Assembly: GCF_020215665.1 (NCBI RefSeq)
Contig: NZ_CP084061.1
Coordinates: 5,051,001 to 5,115,000 of the forward strand
Direction: 5' to 3'
Origin: Blautia parvula
GTDB lineage: Bacteria > Bacillota > Clostridia > Lachnospirales > Lachnospiraceae
Length of the DNA stretch: 64,000 nt
Shown here in pieces: positions 42,975-50,539 of this stretch. The position numbers and the translations under genes are program-made. Below the pieces are notes generated by a model. The model was not told where the DNA came from. It worked only from the letters and a program-made list of their open reading frames with translations, and made no database searches. Position 1 is the stretch's first letter. Each line of letters starts with the position of its first letter.

Positions 42975-44177
42975 ATGAAATACGTTTTAATATTAGGTGA
43001 CGGTATGGCAGATGAGCCCCTGGAGGAACTGGGTGGCAGGACACCTCTGGCCTATGCCAATACTCCGGCAATGGATGAACTGGCATCCATGTCGGAGATC
43101 GGTATGGTGAAAACCGTACCGGAGGGCATGAATCCCGGAAGTGATACAGCTAACCTGTCAGTTCTGGGCTATGACCCGAAAGTATATTATTCAGGACGTT
43201 CTCCTCTGGAGGCGCTGAATATCGGTGTGGATATGAAGGACGGGGATGTTGCTATCCGTGCCAACATTGTCACAGTCTCCGAGGAAGAGGAGAACTACGA
43301 GGACAAGAGGATATTAGACCACAGCTCCGATGAGATCAGCACAGAGGATGCCGCAGTGTTACTGGAAGCGGTAAAAAAAGAACTGCAGAATGAGATTTTC
43401 CAGTTCTATGTGGGAACCAGCTACCGCCACTGCCTGATCTGGGCAAAAGGCGATGTGGTGCCTCTGACACCGCCCCATGATATCCGCGGAAAAGAGATCA
43501 AAGAGTACCTGCCAAAAGAGCAGCAGCTTCTGGATATGCAGAAAAAGAGTTACGAGATCCTGGCCCGTCACCCGCTCAATGAAGAGCGGAGGAAAAAAGG
43601 CCTGAATCCGGCAAACAGCCTGTGGTTCTGGGGTGCAGGAACAAAACCTGCTTTGTCTCCCTTTGAGGAGAAATTCCACAAAAAGGGCGCCATGATCTCT
43701 GCGGTTGACCTGCTGAAGGGAATCGCTGTGGGCACGGATATGTACAACATAACCGTGGAAGGTGCCAACGGCGGCCTGCATACCAATTATGAAGGAAAAG
43801 CCCAGGCGGCTGTGGACGCACTGCTGAAAGAGGGATATGATTTTGCATATATCCATGTGGAGGCTCCCGATGAGATGGGCCATCAGGGCAGTGTGGAAAA
43901 GAAAATAAAAGCAATCGAATACCTGGATGCAAGAGTGATCGCCCCGGTAAAAGCAGCGCTGGATGCTTCCGGCGAGGATTACCGCATGTTGATCCTCCCG
44001 GACCATCCGACACCAATCTGTGTGAAGACACATACATCGAACCCGGTTCCTTATCTTCTGTATGACAGCCGGAGACAAGAGTCTCATGACTGGAAATATA
44101 ATGAAGAAGAGGCCATGGCGGGGGGAAAACTGGTGGAAAAAGGGCATGAGCTGATGGGTTATTTGCTTGAGGTGTAG
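42975..44177 (+). CDS. apgM: apgM-type phosphoglycerate mutase, proposed homoserine kinase
   Basis: This 400-residue protein belongs to the archaeal-type cofactor-independent phosphoglycerate mutases in the alkaline phosphatase superfamily. The metal-binding start LGDGMADEP, catalytic S62 in GSDTANLSVLGYDP, EAPDEMGHQG and ILPDHPTPICVKTHTSNPVP are intact. Members next to hom, in genomes without thrB, have been proposed to act as homoserine kinase. The operon position 11 bp after hom fits that proposal, and no thrB is nearby. Phosphoglycerate mutase activity is the alternative. ATG 42975 is preferred to an in-frame GTG at 42966. Confidence 0.85.
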   Translation: MKYVLILGDGMADEPLEELGGRTPLAYANTPAMDELASMSEIGMVKTVPEGMNPGSDTANLSVLGYDPKVYYSGRSPLEALNIGVDMKDGDVAIRANIVTVSEEEENYEDKRILDHSSDEISTEDAAVLLEAVKKELQNEIFQFYVGTSYRHCLIWAKGDVVPLTPPHDIRGKEIKEYLPKEQQLLDMQKKSYEILARHPLNEERRKKGLNPANSLWFWGAGTKPALSPFEEKFHKKGAMISAVDLLKGIAVGTDMYNITVEGANGGLHTNYEGKAQAAVDALLKEGYDFAYIHVEAPDEMGHQGSVEKKIKAIEYLDARVIAPVKAALDASGEDYRMLILPDHPTPICVKTHTSNPVPYLLYDSRRQESHDWKYNEEEAMAGGKLVEKGHELMGYLLEV

Positions 44178-44219
44178 AGGATTGTAAATGAGCAGAATGG
44201 ATAACACCATTTCAGATAA

Positions 44220-44258
44220 GAAACGGCCTGCCGGATATTTTCCGTCAGGCCGTTTCCT
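44220..44258. terminator. Bidirectional terminator between apgM and the ABC permease
   Basis: GAAACGGCCTGCCGGA pairs with TCCGTCAGGCCGTTTC around a short loop. It lies between convergent genes. Confidence 0.75.
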
Positions 44259-44269
44259 GTTGTATAAAT

Positions 44270-45016
44270 TTAATCCCTTTCAAACCCATTCCTTCTGTAA
44301 CATACCACAAATAACCCAACAGCCAGCACAGCCTCCACCACCATGATCACAACACTCCCCGCCTGCAGCACACTGCCTTTATCAGCGGCAATATCCATGA
44401 TCATATCCATAAGTATCCCGGTAAAGAAGAATTTGGAAATGGTGGACAGAATTTCAATAAAATTGGAGAACATGGGAACCATCATGAGTACCAGCAGGAC
44501 CGGTGTGGTGATCGTACCCGCACTCACCTGGTTTTTGGCAAAAATACCAAGCAGCATACCGATGATACAACTGATCAGAGAAGATAAGATCGTCACCACG
44601 GAATACAGCACCAGGTTTTTACCGCTGATAATATAACCGCTGACCGGCATCAGCACATAGTTCAGAATGACGGTTGCCGTGAACACGGGCAGGATGCAGC
44701 CGATGAAATACTCCATTCCGTTTACAGAGGAGGTCATCAGGACCCGGAGTGTTTTCTTTTCCTTTTCCTCGGCCAGCAGCAGGCTGGTACAATATATGCC
44801 GCACATACCGATGTTCATCACCAGTCCCATGCTCAGCGCATAGGCATTCATGGAGTCGGCAGAGGAGCCTCCGTTTGCCATCTTTCCATAGAGGATACGC
44901 ATCAGCAATGTGAAGCCCAGTGCGAATAACGGCATGATGATGCAGTTTTTTCCCATAAATGCCTTTGTCTTTACCTGGGCAATGGCCATGATCTTGTTCA
45001 TATGTAAAGTCTTCAT
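44270..45016 (-). CDS. ABC-2-type exporter permease
   Basis: This 248-residue membrane protein has six predicted helices and the large first loop typical of ABC-2 permeases such as lantibiotic-immunity or Na+ exporters. The segment LLLAEEKEKKTLRVLMTSSVNGMEYFIGC matches the coupling-helix region of NatB/YhaP-like permeases. It overlaps the ATPase gene upstream by 4 bp. The start at 45016 has a GGGAGG site. With the GHKL/LytTR pair upstream it probably forms a peptide-responsive export unit. The transported substrate is unknown. Confidence 0.88.
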   Translation of the reverse strand: MKTLHMNKIMAIAQVKTKAFMGKNCIIMPLFALGFTLLMRILYGKMANGGSSADSMNAYALSMGLVMNIGMCGIYCTSLLLAEEKEKKTLRVLMTSSVNGMEYFIGCILPVFTATVILNYVLMPVSGYIISGKNLVLYSVVTILSSLISCIIGMLLGIFAKNQVSAGTITTPVLLVLMMVPMFSNFIEILSTISKFFFTGILMDMIMDIAADKGSVLQAGSVVIMVVEAVLAVGLFVVCYRRNGFERD

Positions 45017-45864
45017 GATAACTCCCTCCCTGTGACATTTAAGAATACGCTTTCCAGTGTCGGCTCGCAGGAGTGCAGTGTTTCCACCTGGTTCTCTGTC
45101 ATCCAATTATGGATCCGGCCTATGTTCTCTTGGTTCTGTTCCAGCAGATGTTCCGTTCCGTCATGCAGCCGCACTGCGTATTTTTTGATTTTATTATGTT
45201 TGAGGCAGATGTCTTTCGGCGTGCCGTATTCTACGATAACGCCTTCGTTCAGCAGTGCCACATGGTCACACATTTTTGTGGCTTCCTCCATATTGTGGGT
45301 GGTCAGGAAAATAGCCATGCCCTGTCTTTTTAATTCCAGCAGCATTTTATGTATCTCTATGGCTGTGGACGGGTCCAGGCCTGAGGTGGGTTCATCCAGA
45401 AACAGTACCCTGGGGCTGTGCAGCACGGCTCTTGCCAGAACAAGACGCTGGGTCTGGCCTTTAGAAAGCTTGCCTGCAGGCTTGTTTTTCTGTTCGTACA
45501 GGCCAACCTGTCTGAGCACTTCGTCAATCCTATCCTTTTTTACTCTCAGTATTTTTGCGAAATACTCCAGATTTTTATAGACTGTCAGATATTCATAGAT
45601 TCCGCTGTTGTCTGTGACGATTCCAATCTGTTCGTAAATGGTTTCATCGATGTCTCTGGAATTGATCCCCAAGATATAGGCTTCGCCGGAGGTCTGTTTT
45701 AACTGTCCGGTGATGATTTTTATGGTGGTGGTTTTGCCGGCACCGCTGGGTCCGAGAAATCCCAGGATTTCGCCTTCGTGCAGCCTGGCATCAATGTTTT
45801 TCAGCACAGGTTCTGTTTTATACTTTTTTGAAATGTGTTCCAGTCTGATATATTCTCTACTCAT
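45013..45864 (-). CDS. ABC exporter ATP-binding protein
   Basis: The 283-residue ATPase has Walker A GPSGAGKT (38-45), the signature LSKGQTQRL (Gln in place of the second Gly of LSGGQ), Walker B VLFLDEPTSGLD and the switch His in LTTHNMEE. A C-terminal extension of about 70 residues (from KKYAVRLHDGTEHL) is usual in bacteriocin-immunity/multidrug exporters. It pairs with the permease gene downstream. The upstream gap holds a direct repeat that may be a LytTR operator. Confidence 0.93.
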   Translation of the reverse strand: MSREYIRLEHISKKYKTEPVLKNIDARLHEGEILGFLGPSGAGKTTTIKIITGQLKQTSGEAYILGINSRDIDETIYEQIGIVTDNSGIYEYLTVYKNLEYFAKILRVKKDRIDEVLRQVGLYEQKNKPAGKLSKGQTQRLVLARAVLHSPRVLFLDEPTSGLDPSTAIEIHKMLLELKRQGMAIFLTTHNMEEATKMCDHVALLNEGVIVEYGTPKDICLKHNKIKKYAVRLHDGTEHLLEQNQENIGRIHNWMTENQVETLHSCEPTLESVFLNVTGRELS

Positions 45865-45927
45865 ATGGGTTCCTCCTTGTTTTCTGTTCCGAGAATATCA
45901 TTTCCGGGGGAGGATTTGTCCTTTCCT

Positions 45928-45960
45928 TCCTAAATGGTATCCGCTGCTTCCCAAACGGCA
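45928..45960 (-). promoter_or_regulatory. Candidate LytTR-type operator (direct repeat, 21-bp period)
   Basis: On the - strand TGCCGTTTGGGA (45949-45960) and TACCATTTAGGA (45928-45939) share 9 of 12 bases with a 21-bp period. Each fits the published LytTR consensus at 8 of 9 positions. The pair lies upstream of the ABC genes and downstream of the LytTR regulator gene. Confidence 0.55.
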
Positions 45961-45977
45961 GAACTGTGCTGATTCCG

Positions 45978-46008
45978 CAAAAAAAGAACGCACGATCAAT
46001 TCATGCGT
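45978..46008 (-). terminator. Weak terminator at the end of the LytTR gene
   Basis: On the - strand ACGCA and TGCGT enclose the stop codon region and are followed by seven T. It would separate the regulator genes from the ABC operon. Confidence 0.45.
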
Positions 46009-46733
46009 CCCAGTAATTTTGACTTTTCTTTTCTTGATACTGCGCAGATCTCTCCGCCCACTGTGACAGTATTGTGCCGCAGGTCTACCTTCTCGATTTT
46101 ATCGATTGCCACCAGGTAAGAGCGGTGGATTTTCATAAACCTGTCATCCAGCTCTTTTTCAATATCGCTCAGACTTCCCAAAAACTCCATTCGTTCATGC
46201 TTTCCATGCAGAATCACAAAATGCGGTTTGGAGGAAGTTTCAAAGAAATAAATATCCTTAAGCGGAACATGCCGGATGGTATCGCCTGTCTTAAAGGTAT
46301 AGTATTCCACCGGGTCAGCTTTTTCTTTTACAAGGCGGCTCTGGATGGAGGACAGGCAGCGGGCAATGGAGGCGGAAAGCCCGTCTGTCATGTCTTTTAC
46401 AATATAGTCAAAGGCCTCCACATGATACTGAAAGGTCTTGTAAGCCAGATCACCGAAGCTTGTGATATAGATAATGGTGCCATTGGGGTCAAGCTCCCGA
46501 ATCTTCTTTCCGAGAAGAAAACCGTCATATTCCGGATGCTTCAAATCCACATCTAGAAAGTAAATATTTCGTTTGTCCTGCATCTGTCTCAGTTCCTCCA
46601 GCAGGACAACCGGACTGTCGCAGCTTTGTGCTATCTGCATGTCATACTGCATGATGAGTATTTGGTTCTCAATATGTCTGGCTATCTCCTTACGGATTCT
46701 ATCGTCATCATCGCATAACAATATCTGAATCAT
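45996..46733 (-). CDS. LytTR-family response regulator (AgrA-like)
   Basis: The 245-residue protein has a receiver domain with D8-D10 and phospho-acceptor D61 in YFLDVDLKHPEYDGF. The C-terminal LytTR DNA-binding domain has YYTFKTGDTIRHVPLKDIYFFETSSKPH and FMKIHRSYLVAIDKIEKVD. It overlaps the kinase gene by 4 bp. Regulators of this type bind paired sites about 21 bp apart; such a pair lies just downstream, before the ABC exporter genes, which are the likely target. Confidence 0.93.
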   Translation of the reverse strand: MIQILLCDDDDRIRKEIARHIENQILIMQYDMQIAQSCDSPVVLLEELRQMQDKRNIYFLDVDLKHPEYDGFLLGKKIRELDPNGTIIYITSFGDLAYKTFQYHVEAFDYIVKDMTDGLSASIARCLSSIQSRLVKEKADPVEYYTFKTGDTIRHVPLKDIYFFETSSKPHFVILHGKHERMEFLGSLSDIEKELDDRFMKIHRSYLVAIDKIEKVDLRHNTVTVGGEICAVSRKEKSKLLGRMN

Positions 46734-48067
46734 GAATGATATCCTCCAATTCTGATCTCCTGGTAAAAACGTCCGCTTTTGCAGAATGCGGCGCAGCTCA
46801 CATTCTGATACGGCTGTGTGATCTCCTGATAACTGTAAAGTCCCAGTCCACGGCCTTTTCCTTTTGTGGAATATCCTTTTTGAGAAATACGGTTCATGTC
46901 AATCTCCCCGGATATTGGGTTGCTGATAAGGAAAACCACCTGGTGATTCTGGGCGGTGAGTATGATGTCAATGTCCCCGCGGGTTTCTTTCACCGCTTCT
47001 ATGGCATTGTCAGTCAGAATGCCCACACAGCGCAGAAGATCCTGGAGTTTCATGTGGCAGCTTCTGACAGGATACAGAACCTCCACATGGCAGGGAATGT
47101 TAAGAGCGTGCATCTGGGAGATTTTTGTCATGAGCAGGCTTTTTAATTCTATGATTTCAATATTCATCATCTGGTTGGCAGACTGTATTTTGGCACCAAT
47201 GCTCTGATCAAATTCGTCCAGCATGTTGTGCATATACCGCTCCAGCGCCTCTGTTTTTCCCTCTTTTATGTCAAGATACATGCCTGACATCATATTTTTA
47301 AAATCGTGGCGGTACAGGCGCACATCTTTCTGGATTTCCTCTAAGTTCTGAATATAGGCGGTCTGCTGGGCAATGATGCTCTGCTGTGCCTTTTCATTTT
47401 CATCATGAATGATGTTTTTGGTAAGATAGCGGAAAAATGCGGCGGACAAAAACAGCAGACCAAGTCCCACAACCGCCAGCGTGTTGTTATAATCCAGATG
47501 AAGGATTGAAAATATAAGAAGAATATGCGGCGAACCGGACAGAAGGAATCCGATCAGCGCTGCCATAACGCAGTACCGTTTCTTTTTCAGGCAGCGTTCA
47601 ATGAAGGAACAGGCATCTATTTTCGTGATTATTTTTCCTATAAAATAGGTGAAGATAATCAGCAGTGTGATGGAGATGCACTGGTTTTCCAGGGAACCCA
47701 GTGCGTACTGCTTCGGAATGAAAAAGAAAGTGATCAGATACGTCTGGTAGTAAATAAAATATGCAAAGGTCCCGGCAATGGCCGTTTTCGCAATATTGCG
47801 CTCAATGACCAGATAAATGGAGATCAGATTGAACAGCAACGCTGTCATATCCAGGAAATAAGACAATATTGTGATCGGTATAAAAGTAAAGATCTGTCCG
47901 GCAGCCCCAAGATAAACCATGGGGGAAACAAGCAGGTCCAGGATGAGAGCAGCAAGCAGAAGCTTTGGCCAGGGGACTCTGCGCCCGAGTATTCTGCAGC
48001 TCAGATAATGGATGACAACCTCCGTAAAATAGCTGGCTGCAGTGTAAATCATGATTGCGTATATCAT
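46730..48067 (-). CDS. GHKL sensor histidine kinase (AgrC-like)
   Basis: The 445-residue kinase has six to seven transmembrane helices in residues 1-215, a coiled-coil linker and the phospho-acceptor H254 in LYRHDFKNMMSGM. The GHKL ATPase domain has TDNAIEAVKE (N box) and KGRGLGLYSYQEI. The layout is that of peptide-sensing AgrC/ComD kinases. No AgrD-like propeptide or AgrB processing enzyme is adjacent, so the signal may come from elsewhere or be an antimicrobial peptide. An AAGGA site precedes the start at 48067. Confidence 0.92.
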   Translation of the reverse strand: MIYAIMIYTAASYFTEVVIHYLSCRILGRRVPWPKLLLAALILDLLVSPMVYLGAAGQIFTFIPITILSYFLDMTALLFNLISIYLVIERNIAKTAIAGTFAYFIYYQTYLITFFFIPKQYALGSLENQCISITLLIIFTYFIGKIITKIDACSFIERCLKKKRYCVMAALIGFLLSGSPHILLIFSILHLDYNNTLAVVGLGLLFLSAAFFRYLTKNIIHDENEKAQQSIIAQQTAYIQNLEEIQKDVRLYRHDFKNMMSGMYLDIKEGKTEALERYMHNMLDEFDQSIGAKIQSANQMMNIEIIELKSLLMTKISQMHALNIPCHVEVLYPVRSCHMKLQDLLRCVGILTDNAIEAVKETRGDIDIILTAQNHQVVFLISNPISGEIDMNRISQKGYSTKGKGRGLGLYSYQEITQPYQNVSCAAFCKSGRFYQEIRIGGYHS

Positions 48068-48100
48068 ATGTATGTTCCTTATATAATTATTTGCTTATCC

Positions 48101-48130
48101 AGATTCAAGTATATCTGTCAAGATTCAAAG
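48101..48130. repeat. Direct repeat AGATTCAA, 20-bp period, in a divergent promoter region
   Basis: AGATTCAAGT (48101-48110) and AGATTCAAAG (48121-48130) repeat exactly 20 bp apart. On the - strand the pair brackets a TTGACA hexamer that may be the -35 of the GHKL kinase gene. It could be a regulator site. Confidence 0.4.
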
Positions 48131-48194
48131 CGTCAATATGTTTTTTATTCTGCTGTCTAGGCCCCTTCCCTGCCCATTTGCCAAACAGCGGATT

Positions 48195-48222
48195 TTGTTA
48201 TATACAAACCTTGTGGTATACT
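48195..48222 (+). promoter_or_regulatory. Promoter of the OmpR-type regulator gene
   Basis: TTGTTA (48195-48200) and TATACT (48217-48222) are 16 bp apart, 33 bp before ATG 48256. Confidence 0.55.
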
Positions 48223-48255
48223 ATAAATATACATAACAAGACACGGAGGATAGCC

Positions 48256-48927
48256 ATGAGATCCAAAATATTAGTTGTAGAAGACGAGGCGGCGATCAAC
48301 GATTTGATCTGCCTGAGCCTGGAAACCGCGGGATATGAAACGGTATCCTTCCGGGATGGAGGGAAGGCCGGAGTGTTTCTGGAGGATTGCCATGCAGAAG
48401 ACTGCGATCTGGCACTGCTGGATATCATGTTGCCGGGAAGGGATGGGTTTGAACTTCTGCCCCTCTGCAGACAGAGAAAAATACCGGTTATCTTTCTCAC
48501 TGCCAAGGGGGAGATAAACAATAAAGTGAAGGGCCTGAGAGAAGGTGCCGAGGATTACATAGTAAAGCCCTTTGAAATCCTGGAACTGCTGGTGAGAATA
48601 GAAAAGATCCTGGAGCGCTGCCACAAGAAGGAGGATGAGATCCATATGGGCGGTGTGATCATCTATCCCAGGGAGCGCAGAGTGGTAAGGGACGGCGGGG
48701 AAGTAGTCTTAAAACCTATGGAGTTTGACTGTATGATGCTGTTTGTGAAAAATAAAAACATTGCGCTTACCAGGGATCAGATACTGAATGAGCTGTGGGG
48801 CATCCGTTTTGAAGGGGAGACCAGGACCGTGGATGTCCATGTGGCCAGAATCCGCAAAAAACTGGGGTGGCAGGATATCATCAGGACAGTTCCCAGAATC
48901 GGTTACCGGCTGGAGGTGACAGAGTGA
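48256..48927 (+). CDS. OmpR/PhoB-family response regulator
   Basis: This 223-residue regulator has E9-D10 and phospho-acceptor D56 in ALLDIMLPGRDG, T in FLTAKG and K in IVKPFE. The winged helix shows LKPMEFDCMMLFVKNKNIALTRDQILNELWG and RTVDVHVARIRKKLG. ATG 48256 has a GGAGGA site; a longer frame from 48055 would add unrelated sequence. It overlaps its kinase by 4 bp. The likely target is the operon starting at 50540, where TTACAAAT direct repeats are visible. Confidence 0.95.
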   Translation: MRSKILVVEDEAAINDLICLSLETAGYETVSFRDGGKAGVFLEDCHAEDCDLALLDIMLPGRDGFELLPLCRQRKIPVIFLTAKGEINNKVKGLREGAEDYIVKPFEILELLVRIEKILERCHKKEDEIHMGGVIIYPRERRVVRDGGEVVLKPMEFDCMMLFVKNKNIALTRDQILNELWGIRFEGETRTVDVHVARIRKKLGWQDIIRTVPRIGYRLEVTE

Positions 48928-50300
48928 AGATTCGGACAAAAATCTGTCTGGTCTGTGTGGCTGCCATGCTGGTTATGTCTCAGTGTTACTCTGCATTTAT
49001 GCTCCATGTCTCTTTGAAGACTCAGCTTGCGCAGATTTATGCGTATGAGAGCAATACGTTTCATAACAAGCTGAAAGAACTGGATACCCGTATGCGGAAT
49101 TTTGGTATTGCTGAGACGGACACTGAGATACAGGAGAAAATCATGCAGGATGGCATCAGGCACTATCTGGGACTGGAATATGCGGTTTACCGGGACGGAG
49201 AGGAAATATACAACCCCACGCCATATGATTTCGGGAAAAACGGCGACAGCTATCCCTCCTATTATGAAGTACAGATAGACGGGCGCTATCTTTTGATCAT
49301 GGGCAGCACATACGATCCCGGTGGGGAAAATACCTACGACATTTGGCATTTTAATGATGTGACAGGCATCCATGAAAACAGTTGGAAAATGTTTCTGAAA
49401 GGACTGGCAGCCGCATTTCTTTTCACCGCTGTTATTGCGGCGGGCATGGTGTTGGTCATCCGTGTCATTCTGCATCCTCTGTACAGTCTGAGAGATTCGG
49501 CAAATGAAATCGCGGGAGGAAATTACGCGTTCCGTATACCAATAAAAAAGATGGATGAGGTGGGGGAGATCAGCGGGAATTTCAACCGCATGGCAGAGAA
49601 AATTGAGGAGCATGTGGAGACATTATCCGATACCAATGAGAAACAGAGGCAGCTTCTCGGCAGCCTGGCGCATGAGCTGAAGACGCCCATGACGGCGATC
49701 ATCGGATATTCTGACATTCTCCTGAAAATGAGCCTTTCGGAACAACAGAAGGAAAAAGCCCTGCAGTATATCGGAAGTGAATCCAGACGTCTGTCCAGGC
49801 TCTCCGCCAAAATGCTGGAACTTACAGGTCTGTATGAGGAGGAGCCCGAAAGTCTGGAAATGAGGCATACATCTGTAAAAGTGCTGCTGGAACGGGCAGA
49901 AGCTCTCATATCCTTCCGCCTGCAGGAGAGGGGACAGATATTGGAAATCCGCCTGGCAGATGATGCACTGTGTCATGATATGGATGAAGATCTGATGACC
50001 AGCCTTCTTCTGAATTTGCTGGACAATGCCTGCAAGGCATCTGATGAGGGACAGAAAATATATCTGGAAGCGGACAGCCGGGGAATCTATGTGAGTGACT
50101 GCGGTATCGGCATTCCCGAGGAGGAGCTGACAAAAGTAGAGGATGCCTTTTATATGGTGGACAAATCAAGAGCCAGGGCGTCAGGAGGTTCCGGCCTGGG
50201 ACTTGCCCTCTGCAGAAGGATCGCAGAGCTGCACCATGCGGAAATGAGGATAGAGAGCAGGCAGGGAGAAGGGACAAAAGTCAGCATTTTGTGGAAATAA
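48924..50300 (+). CDS. Sensor histidine kinase
   Basis: This 458-residue kinase starts with GTG 48924, preceded by GGAGGTG, overlapping the regulator by 4 bp. It has helices at about 8-28 and 158-182 enclosing an extracytoplasmic sensor, a HAMP domain (180-232), and H250 in SLAHELKTPMTAIIGYSDI. The ATPase domain has LLNLLDNACKAS, DCGIGIPEEEL and GSGLGLALCRRI. All catalytic boxes are intact. It probably responds to an envelope signal and controls the six-gene operon downstream. Confidence 0.95.
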   Translation: MKIRTKICLVCVAAMLVMSQCYSAFMLHVSLKTQLAQIYAYESNTFHNKLKELDTRMRNFGIAETDTEIQEKIMQDGIRHYLGLEYAVYRDGEEIYNPTPYDFGKNGDSYPSYYEVQIDGRYLLIMGSTYDPGGENTYDIWHFNDVTGIHENSWKMFLKGLAAAFLFTAVIAAGMVLVIRVILHPLYSLRDSANEIAGGNYAFRIPIKKMDEVGEISGNFNRMAEKIEEHVETLSDTNEKQRQLLGSLAHELKTPMTAIIGYSDILLKMSLSEQQKEKALQYIGSESRRLSRLSAKMLELTGLYEEEPESLEMRHTSVKVLLERAEALISFRLQERGQILEIRLADDALCHDMDEDLMTSLLLNLLDNACKASDEGQKIYLEADSRGIYVSDCGIGIPEEELTKVEDAFYMVDKSRARASGGSGLGLALCRRIAELHHAEMRIESRQGEGTKVSILWK

Positions 50301-50309
50301 GCAGAGATT

Positions 50310-50443
50310 GTAACTATTCAGCCAGCTGAATCGTTACGGGTATTCGCCCATTAAAAATCGCTTCGCGATGGGGCGAATACCTGCCGCCACTACTCTTTTG
50401 CACGGTCAGCGCAGTAAATGCGCAGACCTGACTGAACAGTTAC
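50310..50443. repeat. 134-bp intergenic palindromic element
   Basis: GTAACTATTCAG (50310-50321) and CTGAACAGTTAC (50432-50443) are inverse complements with one mismatch. Inside is a strong hairpin, GGTATTCGCCCAT with ATGGGGCGAATACC. There is no ORF. It resembles a MITE and shares its arms with the element at 7117-7177. Confidence 0.65.
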
Positions 50444-50450
50444 CAGAGAT

Positions 50451-50469
50451 TTACAAATTGGTTACAAAT
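50451..50469 (+). promoter_or_regulatory. Candidate OmpR-type operator, TTACAAAT direct repeat
   Basis: TTACAAAT occurs at 50451-50458 and again at 50462-50469, a period of 11 bp, about 70 bp before the operon start. OmpR-family regulators bind tandem half-sites with this spacing, and such a regulator is encoded just upstream. Confidence 0.45.
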
Positions 50470-50539
50470 CGGCGCGGTTTTTTTACATGAAGCAGGTTAA
50501 TATGGAGTTAGGAAGCAGAGACAAGCAGGAGGAATGACA

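Noticed and set aside
47900-48255. AgrD-like propeptide near the GHKL kinase
   Set aside because: No short ORF with an RBS, an amphipathic leader and a Cys-containing core was found on either strand here or in 45865-45995.
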